Source: Corynebacterium hylobatis
GTDB taxonomy: Bacteria; Actinomycetota; Actinomycetes; Mycobacteriales; Mycobacteriaceae
Direction: 5' to 3'
Length of the DNA stretch: 64,000 bases
NCBI RefSeq assembly: GCF_003955685.1
Contig: NZ_RXHJ01000011.1
Location: 62,001-126,000 of the forward strand
The position numbers were made by a program, and so were the translations under genes. Below, in pieces: positions 27,055 through 35,546 of the stretch (its first letter is position 1; every line of letters starts with the position of its first letter). Under the pieces are notes generated by a model that made no database searches, was not told the origin of the DNA, and saw only the letters and a program-made list of their open reading frames with translations.

Positions 27055-28443
27055 CTAGCGCTTGGCCACTCCGATCCAGCCGAAGTACTTCTTGAAGAGC
27101 GAGGCCTCTAGGGCGAAGACGCCTGCTGCCCCGAGAGTGATCGGCTTCCACCAGCTGATGTGGTGGACGTACCAGGTCTCGTTCAAGGTGTATTTGGATG
27201 CCGATGCTGTAGCGACACCCCAGGGATTACGCAGCACGACGTATCTGCGGTTGTTCCGGTAGGCCCAGCCCAGGACCGAGTAAGCGTGGGCGGCACACAG
27301 CGTCTCGTTCGAGTAGGTGATGTCGTCGGGAGCGTTGTCTGCCGAGTTGTACGTCCACGCGACCATCGGATGCACGGTTTTACCGCTCAGTGAGTTGCCG
27401 CGCACGAAATCATAAAGCCGGGTCGCCGAACTGCCTGCGGTATCCAGGGTCGTTCTGGAGTTTTCATGCGTGATATGACTCAGGATCGAGATGGGGTTGC
27501 GGAATGCAGTCGCGAGAATATTGGGTCGGTCGGTGGTGTTTCCGGTGATCCACTTGGCATAGGCCTTCTCGTAGACGGCCGGCCAGATCTCGTCGGGGTC
27601 GCTGGAGCGAGCGTAGATGATGTGTCCGTCGGCGGAAACCGGAACCTGCTCAGTGACCTGTATCGACTGAGCGGGAGTGAAGGGGAACCAAGAACGGCGG
27701 AAGCTGATCTGACAGATGAACTGTTCCTGAGCCGGTCCCGTCGGTCGGGTCTTATGGGCGATGAGGAAAGGCCGCGTCCACGCCACGCTGGCCAGAGCCG
27801 CTATCAAACCGCAGTTGGCGACAGCACCCTGGATGGGATCTGAGTAGTTGGCCGCTTTGTTGAAGAAATGGCCGACGTCCTCCCACCGGATGAGCTCAGG
27901 CTCCCACCCGTCTGTCTTGTCTTTGAGGCTTAAGATTGGAAGCACGACATCTGCCAGGTATTTCGGCCATTTCAGATTCGAGATCCTGCGGGGCACCACA
28001 GCCCCGAGATCAAGCTCGATTCGCAGTCGGCGTGCTGTGGTGCGTAGCACCTCATTTACCTGCAAACCCTGGGCTTGATACTTCTCCAGGAACTCCTGTA
28101 GATCCTCGATGGTGACGATGTCCCCCACCGGTGTTTCGACCCCTTCATCACTGTCAGTGAGGGTGATGGAATCAGCTTCTGCGGCCTCCAGTTTGTTGTC
28201 GGTGTTGAGCGCCAGACCTGGGTAGAGCGGAGAGCCGTATTTGGGGTCGAACAACTCGGTGTAGGGGGTCTCCAGAAGCTGCTCTAGCAGGGCTTCCGGT
28301 TTTTCCACGGCCTCCCAATCGATTTTTGAACCGTTGATGAGTTCGGCCAGAGCAAACGGGTTGACAACCCCTGCCGGGTCACCGACCTCGAATCCGGGGT
28401 GGTCTGGTGATACGGGGTCGTTGGCGTAGTCGTTTTCTGCCAT
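27055..28443 (-). CDS. Calpain-type (family C2) cysteine protease
   Basis: 462 residues. The catalytic triad of calpains can be read: Cys211 in IQGAVANCGLIAALAS, His386 in AHAYSVLG and Asn406 in LRNPWG, plus Gln205 for the oxyanion hole and the family segment EIWPAVYEKAYAKW near residue 288. Residues 1-150 form an acidic N-terminal region without a recognised domain. No signal peptide is seen; the stretch around 436-449 is mildly hydrophobic. Bacterial C2 proteases are sporadic, and their targets are mostly unknown. An AAGGGA site precedes the ATG. The less GC-rich composition and the position in a variable island suggest transfer. Confidence 0.85.
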   Translation of the reverse strand: MAENDYANDPVSPDHPGFEVGDPAGVVNPFALAELINGSKIDWEAVEKPEALLEQLLETPYTELFDPKYGSPLYPGLALNTDNKLEAAEADSITLTDSDEGVETPVGDIVTIEDLQEFLEKYQAQGLQVNEVLRTTARRLRIELDLGAVVPRRISNLKWPKYLADVVLPILSLKDKTDGWEPELIRWEDVGHFFNKAANYSDPIQGAVANCGLIAALASVAWTRPFLIAHKTRPTGPAQEQFICQISFRRSWFPFTPAQSIQVTEQVPVSADGHIIYARSSDPDEIWPAVYEKAYAKWITGNTTDRPNILATAFRNPISILSHITHENSRTTLDTAGSSATRLYDFVRGNSLSGKTVHPMVAWTYNSADNAPDDITYSNETLCAAHAYSVLGWAYRNNRRYVVLRNPWGVATASASKYTLNETWYVHHISWWKPITLGAAGVFALEASLFKKYFGWIGVAKR

Positions 28444-28811
28444 GGTTATTCCCTTCGTGGTGCATGTTTGTTTTATTCAAAGGGCCGGAATATGGCGCAA
28501 GGTGTGCCTCGTTCTCAGACCCGAACGGGTGCGGGTGATTAGTGAGGGAAGCCAGTGCAATGAGTGACGTGCTTGAAGTGGCGACGGGGCGTAAAAGATG
28601 GCCATTGCGCGTGAATCAGGGAAGTGAAATGAGACGGTGCGGCTTGTTTATTGGGGATAAGTATCGCGGCTTGCCGTTTAGTTTTCAATGAAAAACTATG
28701 CGGGAATTCTGTTCGGTACCCAGCATTTACTTCCCTGAGACGGGGGAATGACGCCCAGCGTCTGGAAACAGCTGCTGAAGGAGCGGAGGGAAAAATGGGT
28801 AGGGTGGTGCC
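28444..28811. other. 368-base intergenic region, AT-richer, no gene supported
   Basis: The stretch between the divergent calpain-like and idi genes is visibly richer in A and T than the rest of the window. It must hold promoters for both genes. A short inverted repeat, acccgaacgggt, lies near 28521. Open reading frames inside it have no ribosome site or recognisable product, so no gene is called. Confidence 0.5.
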
Positions 28812-29369
28812 ATGACTCATGACGTTGAACTGGTGGTTCTGGCCGACGAGCACGGGCAGGCCATCGGTACTGCGCCGAAGGCCACCATCCACACCGCGGA
28901 CACCCCGCTGCACTTCGCCTTCTCCTGCTACCTGCTCGACGCTGACGGCAGGCTGCTGCTGACCCGCCGCGCGCTGTCGAAGAAGACCTGGCCGGGGGTG
29001 TGGACCAACAGCTTCTGCGGCCATCCCGGTCCGGATGAGAGCAACGAGGAGGCGATCGTGCGGCGCAGCATCGAGGAACTCGGTTTCGCTGAGGGTGCTG
29101 TCTCCGAAATCGTCGCGGTGCTGCCGGATTTCCGGTACCGGGCGGTGGATTCCAGCGGCATCGTGGAGAACGAGTTCTGCCCCGTCTACGTCGCCCGCCT
29201 GCAGCCCGGTGAGCAGCCGGACCCGGTCGAGGATGAGATCGATTCGCTGTCCTGGGCAGATGCTCAGTCGGTGATCGCGGCTGTCGACGCCACCCCCTTC
29301 GCCTTCAGCCCCTGGCTCGTGGAGGAACTCGCCGACCAGCGTCTGCGCGACGCGATCCTGGGGCGGTAG
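28812..29369 (+). CDS. idi: Isopentenyl-diphosphate delta-isomerase (type I)
   Basis: 185-residue Nudix-fold enzyme that interconverts IPP and DMAPP for isoprenoid synthesis. The active-site Cys lies in TNSFCGHP and the Glu in IVENEFCPVY. The metal-binding histidines and glutamates are present (HPGPDESNEEA, IEELG). Length is typical for the bacterial type I enzyme. It is a single gene; the convergent maltokinase-like gene follows after 24 bases without a clear terminator. Cytoplasmic; it supplies DMAPP for the polyprenyl pathway to which uppS (52723) also belongs. Confidence 0.95.
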   Translation: MTHDVELVVLADEHGQAIGTAPKATIHTADTPLHFAFSCYLLDADGRLLLTRRALSKKTWPGVWTNSFCGHPGPDESNEEAIVRRSIEELGFAEGAVSEIVAVLPDFRYRAVDSSGIVENEFCPVYVARLQPGEQPDPVEDEIDSLSWADAQSVIAAVDATPFAFSPWLVEELADQRLRDAILGR

Positions 29370-29393
29370 GGCGCGCCGGGGCCTGCAGAACCC

Positions 29394-30542
29394 CTACGCC
29401 CGATGGAAGGCCGACTGCTCCATCCTGTGGAGGTTGGCCATGAAGTCACCCCGGAACCACACCAGGAACTCCATGGGGTCGGATCCGGAGCCTTCGGGCG
29501 GGGTATCCAGGCCGGCGATCTCCGCGCAGACCTTATCCAGCACGAAGAGGCTGAAGGGCAGACTGGGGAGGGGTTCGCCGTAACCCTCGAAGATGGAGAC
29601 GACGGCCTTCTCGCACCAGGCGTGATTGTCGCCGCAGGCCCAGAAGAGACCGCGGAAGACCGCGGCGAGGTCCTGGAGCGGGGAGCCGTGGCGGGCGCGT
29701 TCCTCGTGGGGGAGATGGAGGTCGCCGTCCCAACCGCCGATGACCCAGTGATCGTCATCGAGCCAGAGGCGCTCATAGTTGAGGTGGCCGTGAATGCGTT
29801 GGATGAGCATCTCACCGTTGAGATGGTGGTAGCAGTCGCGGATCCAGGTCTCATGCTGACGGAGCTCGGGGGCGCGGCTGAGGTAGGTGTCGAGGCGATC
29901 CTCCAGCTCCCGGCAGATCTCGGTGGCGGGGATCCATTCGTAGGGGAAGGCCATGAGCAGGGAGTCGTGGATGTAGCGGATGGTCTGGCCGAGGAGGACC
30001 TTGTGTGTGTGGGAGAAGTACTGGGCCTCGACGTGGGTGCGGGTCATCTCGTAGGCGTTGGGGACGCACGGCAGGCGGTGGATGGTGCCGAGGATGCAGT
30101 CGTACCACTGGATCTTCGTCCCCAGGGTGCTCACGAGCTCGGGGGAGTGGCGGCCGATGAGGGTGGAGAGTGACTCCTGTTCGGCGGTGCTGACCGGCCA
30201 CACCCGCCGAAACAGGGTCACGGCGTAGCATTCGGTGTCCACGGCGTCGGCGAGGATGAGGGTGATGGCGTGGGGTCTGTGTTCCTCGGCACGCAGTTCC
30301 AGGCCTCCGGGCAGGGGGCTGGTGAGCGTGCCGGCGCCCATCGTCTTCCCACCCGCCATGATCCCCGAGCAGACGTCCGCGAGACTGTCCAGGGGGCGTT
30401 CCCCGGTGTCGTCGAGGAAGAGCTGGCGGAAGGAGGCGCTCTCCGGTTCGTCGCTGGCCTGGAGGACGTGAACCCCGCCCGGGATGGGGACGGACGCCAT
30501 CGTCGACAGATCCGAAGGTGGTGCTCCTCCGTGTGTCCCCAT
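29394..30542 (-). CDS. Maltokinase-like protein with degenerate active site (predicted pseudokinase)
   Basis: 382 residues related to maltokinase and glucosamine-kinase-like proteins. The region MLIQRIHGHLNYERLW (about 245-260) aligns with the catalytic loop of the maltokinase in this window ([14 protein letters not shown]), but the catalytic Asp is His. The metal-binding DFEGE is replaced by GWDGD (about 270-274). Both changes predict loss of phosphotransfer, although substrate binding could remain. The reading frame is intact and codon use is normal, so it is not a decaying pseudogene. It lies 14 bases downstream of a carboxylesterase gene on the same strand and is probably co-transcribed with it. 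Confidence 0.78.
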   Translation of the reverse strand: MGTHGGAPPSDLSTMASVPIPGGVHVLQASDEPESASFRQLFLDDTGERPLDSLADVCSGIMAGGKTMGAGTLTSPLPGGLELRAEEHRPHAITLILADAVDTECYAVTLFRRVWPVSTAEQESLSTLIGRHSPELVSTLGTKIQWYDCILGTIHRLPCVPNAYEMTRTHVEAQYFSHTHKVLLGQTIRYIHDSLLMAFPYEWIPATEICRELEDRLDTYLSRAPELRQHETWIRDCYHHLNGEMLIQRIHGHLNYERLWLDDDHWVIGGWDGDLHLPHEERARHGSPLQDLAAVFRGLFWACGDNHAWCEKAVVSIFEGYGEPLPSLPFSLFVLDKVCAEIAGLDTPPEGSGSDPMEFLVWFRGDFMANLHRMEQSAFHRA

Positions 30543-30556
30543 GAGCAGGCCTTTCT

Positions 30557-31855
30557 TCAGTCGGGGAGAAAGGCCTCCCGGACCATCCGCAGCGTGTCTG
30601 ATTCCGATGATACGTCACTAGTTGCAGTGTTTAGTATTCTGCACCACCTTCCCGTGGATGCCTCATAACTGCGCCATCCGGGGGTGGTTCCGCGGACGAA
30701 ATCCACAAAAAGGGAGCGTATTGCCGCCGTTTTCTCCCCCTCCTCCAAACCGAAGAGCAGGGGGATTTCCTCGCAGTGCACAGCGGGGCGGGAATCAGCG
30801 ACGAACTCCGCCAGCCACACCGGCCCCGGGGCCTCTTCGGCGGCCTGGGCGACCCAGCGGCGGTTGGCGGCATCACCGATGAGCCGGCCCATGGGGCGTG
30901 CCGGGTCGAGGGTCTGCGCCTCCCGCAGATATTCGGCGACGGAGCCGCGCACACCCATGCGCCGCGCCAGCAGCCGGACCATGGTGGGGCCCAGGCCGCG
31001 GGCATCGACCTTCTGGCCGATGGGCATGTCGTAGTGCTCATCGCGGGTGGAGGTGAGCAGGATGGGGATGTCGGCGAGTTCGGCACCGTCGAAATCCGTG
31101 GGGCCGAGCGCCATGTCCAGACCCTGGATGGTGCGGAAACGGTCGTAGGCACGGCGCAGGAGTTCGGGTTTCTCCTCGGCCAGGCGCGTCAGGGAGGCAC
31201 GCGTGACGGGTTTGCCCAGGGCCAGCCGCAGGGATCCCTTGCGCTTCTCGAAGCTCTCGCGGGGAAAACACGGCGACATGGCGAGCACGCGTCGGAAAGC
31301 ACCGCGGTAGTGGTCCCGGCGCGCCAACCACAGGGCGACGGTCGCGCCGGCGGACTGGCCGACGAGGGTGATGTTGGTGGGATCCCCGCCGAAGGACTCG
31401 ATGTTGCGCTGCACCCACTCCAGGCCGAGCTGGCAGTCGTGGATGCCGCGGAAATGACCCGGTTCGTCGTCGTGGAAGCGGGCGAAACCCTCGAGTTTCA
31501 CGCGGTAGCCGAGGTGGACGGTGATGATGCCGTCGCGGGCGTTGGGGGCGCCGTCGGCCCGGCGGTCGCCGTGGGTGCCGTGCTCGAAACGCCCGCCGTG
31601 GATGTAGACCACCACCGGCAGGTCATCGAGCGTCTTCGCGCCCGCCGGGGTGACCACCGAAAGGGCGGTGTCGCGGGGGTGGTGGACGGTGGCGTCGATA
31701 AGCGCGCGTTGTTCGCGGGGGATGCGCTCGGCGTTCTCGAAAGGTCCGGGGATGACGGAGTAGGGGACCGAATGGAAACGCAGGATTTCCCCGTCGGTCA
31801 GGCCGGTGATTTTGCCCGCGGGGGAGGTGACGGTCACACGCTCGTGGTCAGACAT
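30557..31855 (-). CDS. Type-B carboxylesterase/lipase family protein
   Basis: 432-residue alpha/beta hydrolase. The oxyanion hole is YIHGGRF (about residues 84-90) and the nucleophile Ser168 lies in GQSAGA. The segment NIESFGGDPTNITLVGQSAG is the signature of type-B carboxylesterases, and a His in AVHCEEIPLLFG near the C-terminus fits the catalytic histidine. The family hydrolyses carboxylic esters, including xenobiotics; the physiological substrate is unknown. There is no signal peptide, so it is cytoplasmic. The start at 31855 gives the usual short N-terminus; the longer in-frame reading would run into the transposable element. Confidence 0.88.
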   Translation of the reverse strand: MSDHERVTVTSPAGKITGLTDGEILRFHSVPYSVIPGPFENAERIPREQRALIDATVHHPRDTALSVVTPAGAKTLDDLPVVVYIHGGRFEHGTHGDRRADGAPNARDGIITVHLGYRVKLEGFARFHDDEPGHFRGIHDCQLGLEWVQRNIESFGGDPTNITLVGQSAGATVALWLARRDHYRGAFRRVLAMSPCFPRESFEKRKGSLRLALGKPVTRASLTRLAEEKPELLRRAYDRFRTIQGLDMALGPTDFDGAELADIPILLTSTRDEHYDMPIGQKVDARGLGPTMVRLLARRMGVRGSVAEYLREAQTLDPARPMGRLIGDAANRRWVAQAAEEAPGPVWLAEFVADSRPAVHCEEIPLLFGLEEGEKTAAIRSLFVDFVRGTTPGWRSYEASTGRWCRILNTATSDVSSESDTLRMVREAFLPD

Positions 31856-32029
31856 GGCGCTTACGCTACCAAGCTGCGGGCTAGTGCTCCGTCCTGCAGG
31901 GCGGGAGTGACCGCCCACACGGAAGAGACCCCAAAGCCTGGGTGTGCCCTGGATGGAACGGTCCTGCTGTTCGATGTACTGTGCAGGATCGATAGCCGAG
32001 CCACCACCAACCAACGGTAGGCTGTGGGT

Positions 32030-33175
32030 GTGCAGCTCCGGTACAATTTCCGGCTCTACCCGACACCCGGCCAGCAGACCACGCTGGCTGAGGCATTCGG
32101 TTGCGCGCGTGTCGTGTACAACGATGCACTTGCCGCCCGGATGGAAGCATTCCAGAAGGGCGAACGCCTCACCGACGCCGAACTATCGAAGCGACTCACC
32201 GCCGCCAAGTCGACCCCGGAACGGGCGTGGCTGCGTGAGGTGTCCTCGGTCGTGCTGCAGCAGGCGCTCGCCGACCTGAACACCGCCTACCGGAATTTCT
32301 TCGCCTCGGTCACAGGCAAGCGCAAGGGTCCGCGGATCGGCCTGCCTCGTTTTCGGTCTCGGCGGGATACGCGGCAGGCGATCCGGTTCACGAAGAACGC
32401 CCGGTTCGCGATCACGACGGGCCGTAAGTTGCGCCTGCCGAAGATCGGCGACGTGAAGGTCGCATGGTCGCGGGAGCTGCCGTCGGATCCGTCGTCGGTG
32501 ACGGTGATCAAGGATGCGGCGGGCAGGTACTTCGCGTCGTTTGTCGTGCAGATTGACGATGAGCCGTTGCCGCCTGTCGCATCCGAGGTGGGTATCGATC
32601 TGGGGTTGACCACGTTCGCTGTCATGTCGAACGGGAAGACGATCGACTCCCCACGTTTTCTACGCCAGGCCGAGCGCCGGTTACGCAAGGCGCAACAAGC
32701 ACTGTCGCGGAAGGAGAAGGGGTCGAGGAATCGGGCGAAGGCCCGACAGAAAGTCGCTCGCTTGCACGCGCAGGTGGCGGACACACGCCGGGACTGGGCG
32801 CATAAGCACACGACACGGATCATTCGTGAGAACCAAGCGATATTCGTGGAGGACTTGTGTGTGACAGGTCTCGGTCGGACCCGCCTGGCGAAGTCGGTTC
32901 ATGATGCGGGTTGGGGCCAGTTTGTGACCATGCTGGAGGAGAAGGCCCACCGGTATGGGCGGATCTTTGGCAAGGTTGATCGTTGGTTTCCGTCCACCCG
33001 CATGTGCTCGCAGTGTGGTGTGGTCGGGGACAAGAAGCCCCTGCATGTCCGGGAGTGGACGTGCGGGTGCGGGGCTACTCACGACCGTGATGTGAATGCG
33101 GCGATCAACATACTCACGGCCGGACGGGCCGGGAGTCTAACTGCCTGCGGAGGGACTGTCAGTCCCTCCGTTTAG
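32030..33175 (+). CDS. tnpB: TnpB RNA-guided nuclease (IS200/IS605 OrfB family)
   Basis: 381 residues. RuvC-type catalytic residues can be read: Asp in GIDLGLTTFAV (about residue 190), Glu in VEDLCVTGL (about 277) and Asp in HDRDVNAAINIL near the C-terminus. A zinc ribbon (CSQCG ... CGCG) lies between the last two. The N-terminal RYNFRLYPTPGQQ and the HTH-containing region are typical. All catalytic residues are intact, so the protein is probably active or recently active. TnpB proteins are RNA-guided endonucleases that keep their element at the donor site. GTG at 32030 is used; GTG 32024 is in frame. A TAGGCT box lies just upstream. Confidence 0.92.
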   Translation: MQLRYNFRLYPTPGQQTTLAEAFGCARVVYNDALAARMEAFQKGERLTDAELSKRLTAAKSTPERAWLREVSSVVLQQALADLNTAYRNFFASVTGKRKGPRIGLPRFRSRRDTRQAIRFTKNARFAITTGRKLRLPKIGDVKVAWSRELPSDPSSVTVIKDAAGRYFASFVVQIDDEPLPPVASEVGIDLGLTTFAVMSNGKTIDSPRFLRQAERRLRKAQQALSRKEKGSRNRAKARQKVARLHAQVADTRRDWAHKHTTRIIRENQAIFVEDLCVTGLGRTRLAKSVHDAGWGQFVTMLEEKAHRYGRIFGKVDRWFPSTRMCSQCGVVGDKKPLHVREWTCGCGATHDRDVNAAINILTAGRAGSLTACGGTVSPSV

Positions 33176-33185
33176 CGGAGGGCAG
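33060..33185 (+). ncRNA. Predicted omega/reRNA of TnpB at the element's right end
   Basis: TnpB guide RNAs are transcribed from the 3' part of tnpB through the right end of the element. Here the stop codon region carries two mutually exclusive hairpins at 33149-33169 and 33164-33182, as expected for the scaffold. The exact 5' and 3' ends are guessed from family knowledge, not seen. Confidence 0.35.
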
Positions 33186-33282
33186 GTCCCGTGGAAACAG
33201 GAACCCACCGGAGCGGTACATCGTGCCGCAGGAGGGATCCCGGTCATGCATGACCGGGAGGACGTCAATACCATCGGGGGAC

Positions 33283-35295
33283 ATGACCTCTAACCCGTTG
33301 CTTGCCCCCTCGACCCTGCCGTACCAGCTGCCGGACTTCGCCAACATCCGTCTGGAGCACGCCGTCGAGGCATTCGAACCCGCCCTGGCCGAACAGCGCG
33401 CCGAGATCACCGCCATCACGGCCAACCCGGAGGCAGCCTCCTGGGAGAACACCGTCGAGGCGCTGGAGGCCTCCGGCGCCATGCTCGACCGCGTCACCGC
33501 CTGGCTGTTCAACCTGCAGGGCACCGACTCCACCGACGAGCTGGACGCCGAGATCTCGCGGATGGTGCCGCTGCTCTCCGCCCACTCGGATGCCATCTAC
33601 CAGGACGAGGCGCTGTATGAGCGGCTGCGCGCGGTGGAGCCGCCCGCTGATCCGGAGGCACAGCGCCTGCACGAGCTGCTGCTGCGCCGGTTCACCCGCC
33701 GCGGTGCCGACCTGGACACCGCGGGCAAGGCCCGTCTCGCGGAGATCAACCAGCGCCTGAGTTCCCTGTCCGAGTCCTTCGGCCGCCAGCTGCTGGCCGA
33801 CACCCGCGAACTCGCCGTGCTTTTCGACGACCCCGCCCCCCTGGCCGGACTCTCCGAGTCCCGCATCGCCTCCGCGAAGGCCGCCGCCGAGGAGGCCGGC
33901 AAGGAGGGCTGGCTGATCCCCATCGAGCTGCCGACCGTGCAGTCCGACCAGCTGGTGCTCTCTTCACCTGAGGCGCGTGCCGCCCTGTACGAGGCGTCCC
34001 AGCGCCGCGGCCTGGACAACAACCGCGAGAACCTCCTCGAGCAGGTCCGCCTGCGTGCCGAGCGCGCCCAGCTCCTCGGCTTTGACACCCACGCCGACTA
34101 CGTCATCGCCGAGGAGACCGCCGGCACCGCCGACGCCGCCCGCCAGCTGCTCTTCGACCTCGCCCCCGCGGCCGCCGCCAACGCCGATGCCGAGCGCAAG
34201 CTCGCCGGTGAACTCGCCGGGGCTGATCTCGGCGGCGCGGACTGGCCCTACTGGCAGGCCAAGGTCCGTGAGCGCGACTTCTCCCTCGACGAAGAGGAGC
34301 TGTCGAAGTACTTCCCGCTGGACCGCGTGCTTGCCGACGGCGTCTTCCACGCCGCCACCGTCCTCTACGGCATCCAGGTCGTGCCCCGCGCGGACCTGGC
34401 CGGCTACTCCGAGGGGGTCTCCGTGTGGGAGGTTCTCGAGGCCGACGGCACCGGCCTGGGCCTGCTGCTCACCGACTACCGGGCGCGGCCCGCCAAGCGC
34501 GGCGGCGCCTGGATGAGCTCCTTTGTCCGCCAGTCCGGACTGCTGGGCACCCGCCCCGTCGTGGTCAACGTCATGGGCATCACCCACCCCGTCGACGGCT
34601 CCCAGCCGCTGCTGACCATCGACCAGGTCACCACCGTCTTCCACGAATTCGGCCACGCCCTGCACGGCCTGCTCTCCGACGTGCGCTACCCCACGCTCGC
34701 GGGCACCAACGTCCCCCGCGACTGGGTCGAGTTCCCCTCCCAGATCAACGAGAACTGGGCGTTTGAGCCCGACATCGTGCGCAACTACGCCCGCCACGTC
34801 GACACCGGCGAGGTCATCCCGCAGGAGCTTCTCGACGCCATCGTCGCCTCCCGCCAGTTCGGCCAGGGCTTCGCCACCTCCGAATATCTCGCCGCCGCCA
34901 TCATCGACCTGGCCTGGCATTCGCTGACCCCCGCGCAGGCGGCCGCGGTTTCGGACATTGAAGAGTTCGAACAGCAGGCGCTTGAGGAGGCCGGCCTCAT
35001 CGTCGACGAACTCTCCCCCCGTTACCGCTCCACCTACTTCAACCACATCTTCGGCGGCGGTTACTCCGCCGGCTACTACTCCTACCTCTGGGCCGAGGCC
35101 CTCGACGCCGACGGCTTCGACTGGTTCCGGGAGGCCGGCGACCTGCGCGAGGCCGGCCAGGAATTCCGTGAGCACATCCTCTCCCGCGGCGCCTCCGTCG
35201 ACTACACGGACGCCTTCCGTGCGTTACGTGGCCGCGACAAGGACGTCACCCCGCTGCTCAACCGCCGCGGACTGGCCGGTGTGTCCCTGGGGTAG
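33283..35295 (+). CDS. M3-family zinc metallopeptidase (oligopeptidase A / peptidyl-dipeptidase type)
   Basis: 670-residue enzyme. The zinc motif FHEFGHALH lies at about residue 460, with the third ligand Glu downstream in the VEFPSQINENWA region. Residues 1-400 form the long helical chamber typical of M3 peptidases, and YYSYLWAEALDADGF is a conserved C-terminal segment. It degrades short peptides in the cytoplasm. The ATG at 33283 gives the usual MTSNPLL-type start; an upstream in-frame ATG is less likely because it lies within a palindrome. The gene follows the TnpB element. The corresponding dcp gene is in the same neighbourhood in Corynebacterium as I recall it. Confidence 0.92.
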   Translation: MTSNPLLAPSTLPYQLPDFANIRLEHAVEAFEPALAEQRAEITAITANPEAASWENTVEALEASGAMLDRVTAWLFNLQGTDSTDELDAEISRMVPLLSAHSDAIYQDEALYERLRAVEPPADPEAQRLHELLLRRFTRRGADLDTAGKARLAEINQRLSSLSESFGRQLLADTRELAVLFDDPAPLAGLSESRIASAKAAAEEAGKEGWLIPIELPTVQSDQLVLSSPEARAALYEASQRRGLDNNRENLLEQVRLRAERAQLLGFDTHADYVIAEETAGTADAARQLLFDLAPAAAANADAERKLAGELAGADLGGADWPYWQAKVRERDFSLDEEELSKYFPLDRVLADGVFHAATVLYGIQVVPRADLAGYSEGVSVWEVLEADGTGLGLLLTDYRARPAKRGGAWMSSFVRQSGLLGTRPVVVNVMGITHPVDGSQPLLTIDQVTTVFHEFGHALHGLLSDVRYPTLAGTNVPRDWVEFPSQINENWAFEPDIVRNYARHVDTGEVIPQELLDAIVASRQFGQGFATSEYLAAAIIDLAWHSLTPAQAAAVSDIEEFEQQALEEAGLIVDELSPRYRSTYFNHIFGGGYSAGYYSYLWAEALDADGFDWFREAGDLREAGQEFREHILSRGASVDYTDAFRALRGRDKDVTPLLNRRGLAGVSLG

Positions 35296-35298
35296 ATT
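35293..35298 (+). promoter_or_regulatory. Candidate -10 box for a leaderless small-protein transcript
   Basis: TAGATT overlaps the TAG stop of the peptidase gene and lies eight bases before the ATG of the 61-residue membrane protein. This places the transcription start at the start codon and supports that small gene. No -35 box was recognised. Confidence 0.45.
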
Positions 35299-35306
35299 GA
35301 ACCGGC

Positions 35307-35492
35307 ATGGAGGCCATCAACCAGTTCGTGCTCACCGCGCCCCTGTGGCTCCAGGTGCCGCTGGTGATGGTCCTCGCCGTCCCCCTGGCCACCGTCGCCG
35401 CCGTCGCCCTGGTCCGGGTGGTGGACACCGTCTCCCTCGCCGGTGAGCGTGCCTGGCAGGCCGCCACCGGGCCCGACCGTGTGGGCGACTAA
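35307..35492 (+). CDS. Small membrane protein, 61 residues
   Basis: 61 residues with one long hydrophobic segment from about residue 12 to 40 (LWLQVPLVMVLAVPLATVAAVALV), which can span the membrane once or form a hairpin. The product is not a recognised family. Support comes from the TAGATT box eight bases upstream, GC-rich third codon positions and a following second small gene. It may act as a small regulator or a stabilising subunit of a membrane complex; no partner is obvious. Confidence 0.6.
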   Translation: MEAINQFVLTAPLWLQVPLVMVLAVPLATVAAVALVRVVDTVSLAGERAWQAATGPDRVGD

Positions 35493-35546
35493 GCTGGCCT
35501 GCTGAAGCCAGAAAAACCCCGCCCGAACCAGGAGAGTGCTCCCACC

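Larger units (their letters stand above)
31890..33190 (+). mobile_element. IS200/IS605-type element carrying TnpB only (bounds approximate)
   Basis: The element has a TnpB gene but no TnpA nearby. A left hairpin with the stem gggcgg/ccgccc lies at 31899-31916. At the right end overlapping hairpins (ggagggact/agtccctcc, then ccctccg/cggaggg) lie at 33149-33182, the structured termini expected for this class. Exact insertion boundaries cannot be fixed without an empty-site comparison; the esterase promoter may lie within the left end. Confidence 0.5.

Noticed and set aside
28539..29024. 161-codon minus-strand frame upstream of and into idi
   Set aside because: No recognisable product, overlaps the idi coding region and shows no ribosome site.
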